From Meandrina meandrites (lineage: Eukaryota; Cnidaria; Anthozoa; Scleractinia; Meandrinidae), in contig OY855907.1 in the NCBI GenBank assembly GCA_963693305.1, positions 37,765,356 to 37,829,355 on the forward strand: 64,000 bases of DNA. Reading direction: 5' to 3'. How positions within the stretch are numbered: position 1 is the stretch's first letter; every line of letters begins with the position of its first letter. The notes below the pieces were generated by a model, which had not been told where the DNA came from, made no database searches, and saw only the letters and a list, made by a program, of their open reading frames with translations. The position numbers and the translations under genes were made by a program. Below, piece after piece: positions 59,971 through 64,000 of this stretch.

Positions 59971-62104
59971 TGTTAATTACCGAAATATTTTTTTCGATGG
60001 TATTTCTTAGAATGAGTTGGTGATGTATCAATAAAATATCCCCAAGTTGGAGATTTTCGCCACTTGTCTTTAATGTCATTGAACGCGAGGATTAGCTAAT
60101 GGAATGTAACTTAGATGAGTTGAAATTGATCTAATGCATCCTTTATGCTCGACAAGGGAACATTTTCCCTCGAGTGTTTACCAAGAAGTGTTGAAAAGAT
60201 CGTAAAGTTCACACATAGTTTGGCAGAGATGCAAGGTCGTAAACACCAAAAACTAATGATAATAAGTAACGACAAATATGGATGGCATTAGAACGACACT
60301 GAGTGTTTACGAGTTTTTATTCACTGCACGTGCCTGTCTGTCACGAAGTGGCGTGAGTGCTTTTAAATGGGTTTCGCGTTTAAATACGTTTACAAGAAAT
60401 TAAAGTAGAAACGTGGGGGATAACATTTCCCAATCTTTACATCAAAAAACGTAAATGACACGTATTTACTTCAAGGAACGCAGAGGAAGATAGTTCAAAG
60501 TCATGACAATATCCCCTAGTTGATGTTTTTCTAAATTCCCATAACGTATCTGCTCAAAAATGTATTGATCTTGTAAGGAGAATTAAAAAGTGAAGAATAC
60601 AAACGCTGTGAAAATCGAAAAACTTTAACATTATCATCATTGCCGTTCAAAATGTGTCATTTCTTATTTAGTATTGGTTTATTTCAATTGTATTACTAAA
60701 CGAGAAAAATGAAAGAAAGGACCTACACATCTCTCTCAGGGAAATTCCAAAACTGCCTTGGCTAGTTGCATAAATGTCTCATCTCGTGACCAAGACTTCC
60801 ATTTTCTGGAAAATTACTAGAGATTATTTGCCGGGCTGTCTTCCAGGTTCTGATCACACCGACTAATCAGTTTACTATCATCATTATCTTTGGGTATTTA
60901 TAATCGAAATTCTTACGTTGTGGACAACGTAGATTTGCGTCACAGAAACGTCCCCCACTAAGTTTTAAGATGACAGTAGAGGAAACAGCTTTGGTTTGCT
61001 GCACGAAAATCGAAAATTCAATGAGCGGTTTGCTAATTTTTGGAATTCTGTCCTCCTTCCTCTTCCTTTAATTTCCTTTTCCTTTAAGAAATATTTTACT
61101 TAGACACTCAGTTGAAGAAAACAAACCTTAATTGCAAGAGTGATAATTCTCTAATTATCCATCCGCGCGTGCCGATGGTTAGCGTGCGAGGAACGTGTTT
61201 GTGTTGAAGAGATGCGCGTGACCAACGCGCGCCTTCCACGTCATCATGATGGCGTGCCTATGCAATGTGGAGACTGAAAACATTTTACAGTCACACTTCG
61301 ATACCTTTGATGGAACAAGCCCTGAAACAAACAAGGCAAAGGACGGGGGTTTATTGGGAGACAAAAGCTGTAGAAAAGGGAATCTATACAGGGACTGAAC
61401 AATCACCTGTTACAAAGTTTACATACAACAACTTTTAAAAATTGCAACTTATATTGTCGTACACCTTTCGCGGGCATGACCAAAAACCCAAATCAACGAA
61501 ATGAAACCACAGAACAGAACGTTACGCGTTTCAACCCGTTATAGATTTCCGCGTACACCTTTCGTCTTTTACGAAGTCAGTTATTTTTTTATGACAGCGT
61601 TTTACTCAACACTATTCGTAAGCCTCGTAACATAAAGCGACATCTAGGAACATTGCTCCCTTCGACATGGATCTCTAGCTTATGACAGTTATCCTCAGTA
61701 CCACCCCACCCCCTTCCCCTAGTTTTTTTCGACCATTTATGCTCCTGGGGGGTGGAGAGAGGTAATGTAAGAGTATAACACAAGTCAAGGTCTTGAACTT
61801 TAGACTCTGAGCTCAAACCACTTCCCCCCTTTGTCGTTAATCTCTGTGTAATTCTGTTTAGTTTGTAGTATTATTATGCTACAGAGCTTGTTTATTCTTA
61901 GGATCAGCTCGAATTATAAAACAGAAACTTCTTGAGTGAATTTCCCCCTTCAGGTAAAAGCTTAACCTTTTCACCCTTCAGTTGTGCAAGATAGTTCAAG
62001 TTCAAGTTTTAATCTTAGCTTTCTCTGAAGGACTTCCTGTTATTATCCACTGCTTTGTCGTATTACCGGTTTCACTGATATAAATCCGGGAGAACGAAAA
62101 CATG

Positions 62105-62400
62105 GACAGCACACGAGCCAGTAACGGCACTGGGGCAGAGCGTTGGATTCCGTATCAAGAGGATCTGGGTTCCAGTGCTGGCTGGGATTGCTGTGTTGTT
62201 GCACAGGAAAGTTAACTCTCACGTTCCATCTCTCAAGCTGCCCGGCAATATCAATGGGTACCAGCAATTTGACAGTGCAGCCTCACCTACCGTTGCAGGC
62301 AATCGTTGATTTTCATTCGGCCTTGTTGAGTGGAGGATGTTTACTGATGGAAAAACCATGTATAAATAAAGTTATCCTATCCTATCCTATCCTATCCTAA
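62105..62400 (+). mobile_element. SINE with (TATCC)n tail
   Basis: tRNA-like start (GAGCCAGTAACGGCACTGGG, GGATCTGGGTTCCAGTGCTG), a body of about 190 bp, and a tail of five TATCC pentamers after ATAAATAAAGT. A third SINE type, different from families A and B. Confidence 0.6.
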
Positions 62401-63334
62401 ATTAAATGGGAGCCTATTACGGCTTTACAGTAAAGTGCACCTCCTCCATTACGTGAGTCAAATTTCTGGTTCAAACTGTGGGAGGGGGGAGGGGGTTGAT
62501 CAAGTTCAAGCTAAGAGGGCTTTGGGGGGACGGGGTTAATCGAGGGGCACATAGTCTCGAATAGTCACGCAGAATTGCAACATGTTCCCCCCAAAAATGT
62601 AAGAATCTTTGCTAACTAAATAGAAGATAAATGAAAAGTTCATTGTACTCGGGTTGGTAGCGACTATATTAAATAAGAAGCAAAGGTTTTGAAAAATGAA
62701 GATTAAAATGTCAAAAGTAGAAAATATTACAGTGTATGACTGAGTTCAAAATAATATCATGCATGGCTCCTGTTTTCAAACCACTTTTCAAACCATTTGA
62801 GTGCAATTATGGCGCGATCAGCCAATCAGAATGAATGATATCTCAGTTTAACTTACTAAGTCGTGCTTTTATACCTTAATAGGATCACAGCCAAAACGAC
62901 GGTTTTCTGTGGGATACTTTTTGAAGGAAATGGAAAATAAATTTTTCCGTGTTTTTATCCGTGCCTCTATTCAACTTAAGAAATCATCCTTTAGCCTGTC
63001 CTTTAGGAAAGTGCGCGCTGAAAGTCCTATTTCTATAACTCGATCTGATAGAAACCCAGAACCTAGCAGAAGCCGCCTCGTATTTCTGTAATTCTATACA
63101 ATTTTTTTTATTTCGAAAACAATAACAGTTGTGACACTCTGGAAGAACTCGAAACTTTCGACCGGTTAAACATTTCTCGTTTCCACGGACTTTCACACTA
63201 CGTCACTCGGTTCAGAAATCCTCAAGCCATAGAAACACGAAAAACTGCTTACTTCTTCAATAAATTTCTTTAAGTACTCTTAAGACGAGAGGTTTTCGCT
63301 CGAATTAATATATAATTATCAACCATAGCCTGGT

Positions 63335-63425
63335 TACTGGAGGCAGCGTGGCCAAGTGGTTTTAGGCACTGGTGCTGAAATCCGGAGGTCCCGGTTCAAG
63401 CCCTGGAATTGTTCTTGGTCTTCCC
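63335..63425 (+). repeat. tRNA-Leu/Ser-like SINE head
   Basis: GGCAGCGTGGCCAAGTGGTT (A box), then GGTCCCGGTTCAAGCCCTG (B box). The sequence runs on into a non-tRNA body with no 3' acceptor complement. A relic or SINE, not a functional tRNA. Confidence 0.5.
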
Positions 63426-64000
63426 GGATTCAAATTCTCGGTCACGCTTTGTATATAGACAACTGGTCTGCCTCCTGCCATTTGGGAGTATTAACTGTGT
63501 TATGTTTTGTTTCCTCTGTTTCAGTGGCATGCCTGAAAACTAGCTATCTCGAAGACAATTATAAGCAACATTTACATTGCTCTTTTTATTCAAAGCCGAA
63601 GCAAGTTTTCCAGTCTTTCAGTGGACGAGTTTATAATCGAATGAATTGAGAGTAACTCTATGGGTTCAGATAGAAACTTTTCACCCTGTTTCAACAAAAG
63701 GTACCCAGTTGGCTGACAGCAAGGCCTGCAATTTACTGGCAATCCCCCTCCCCCTGGGAGCCTGGCTAGCCCGGTAGGCTTGCTGGAGAGCTTAGCCATC
63801 CCCGGTCACAGCTAAGCTGTCACAGGGTGGCGGGGGTCTGAATTCTACTGACAAAACATGACAAACATGACAATAATACCAGCACACTCAAAGTCTCCGT
63901 TGAAAGTTACCAAAACCTGACTTTGACTCCCCCCCCCCCCCCCAGCAAGCCACCAAATCAATTCCTGACCCTGGGCTCCCTGGGGTTGTTAGATAATTGT

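Larger units (their letters stand above)
52384..64000. other. Gene-poor region downstream of the GDF5-like gene
   Basis: No supported coding exons on either strand. Contains the 3' UTR of the ligand gene, satellite-like units, SINEs, a MITE and several AAT tracts listed separately. Open frames here are short and lack recognised domains. Confidence 0.6.

Noticed and set aside
1..64000. CRISPR arrays, prokaryotic operons, prophage or toxin genes
   Set aside because: Nothing of this kind. Gene structure and repeats are those of an animal nuclear genome.

Overview
The window looks like nuclear DNA of a cnidarian, most likely an anthozoan such as a stony coral. It is AT-rich. Genes are broken into short exons with GT–AG introns. 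The encoded proteins are clearly animal, and small DNA transposons, foldback elements, tRNA-headed SINEs and microsatellites are very dense. The assignment rests on gene content, a GDF5/6/7-like ligand and general repeat style; no species is named. All exon models were built by eye from protein similarity recalled from known families, splice-site consensus and reading-phase continuity.

Layout. (1) 667–12581, minus strand: a TTC39C-like tetratricopeptide gene, 15 coding exons in perfect phase, with the last exon(s) off the left edge. (2) 12582–12835: a 254-bp divergent promoter shared with (3) 12836–15926, plus strand: UQCRB, subunit 7 of mitochondrial complex III, 3 exons. (4) 15927–20142: repeat-rich spacer. 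(5) 20143–27074, minus strand: a Rab32/Rab38-type GTPase in 7 exons. Its second intron starts with a textbook U12 5' splice site, and a hAT transposon relic sits 37 nt upstream of its last exon. (6) 27075–31022: spacer with a MULE-like element (9-bp target duplication) nested in an older element. (7) 31023–37251, plus strand: a PIM-like serine/threonine kinase in 12 exons, whose N-terminal extension arose by tandem duplication of a block of exons. A 591-bp palindrome lies in its intron 7. (8) 37252–50905: about 13.7 kb without a recognisable gene. (9) 50906–52383, plus strand: a two-exon TGF-beta-superfamily ligand closest to GDF5/6/7. (10) 52384–64000: another gene-poor stretch with SINEs and microsatellites.

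The genes do not form one pathway. UQCRB and TTC39C share a promoter region. The GDF5-like gene stands alone between two long gene-poor flanks, as is common for developmental ligands. The most unusual points are the U12-type intron interrupting switch I of the Rab, the duplicated basic exon cassette of the kinase, and several transposon families with clean target-site duplications.
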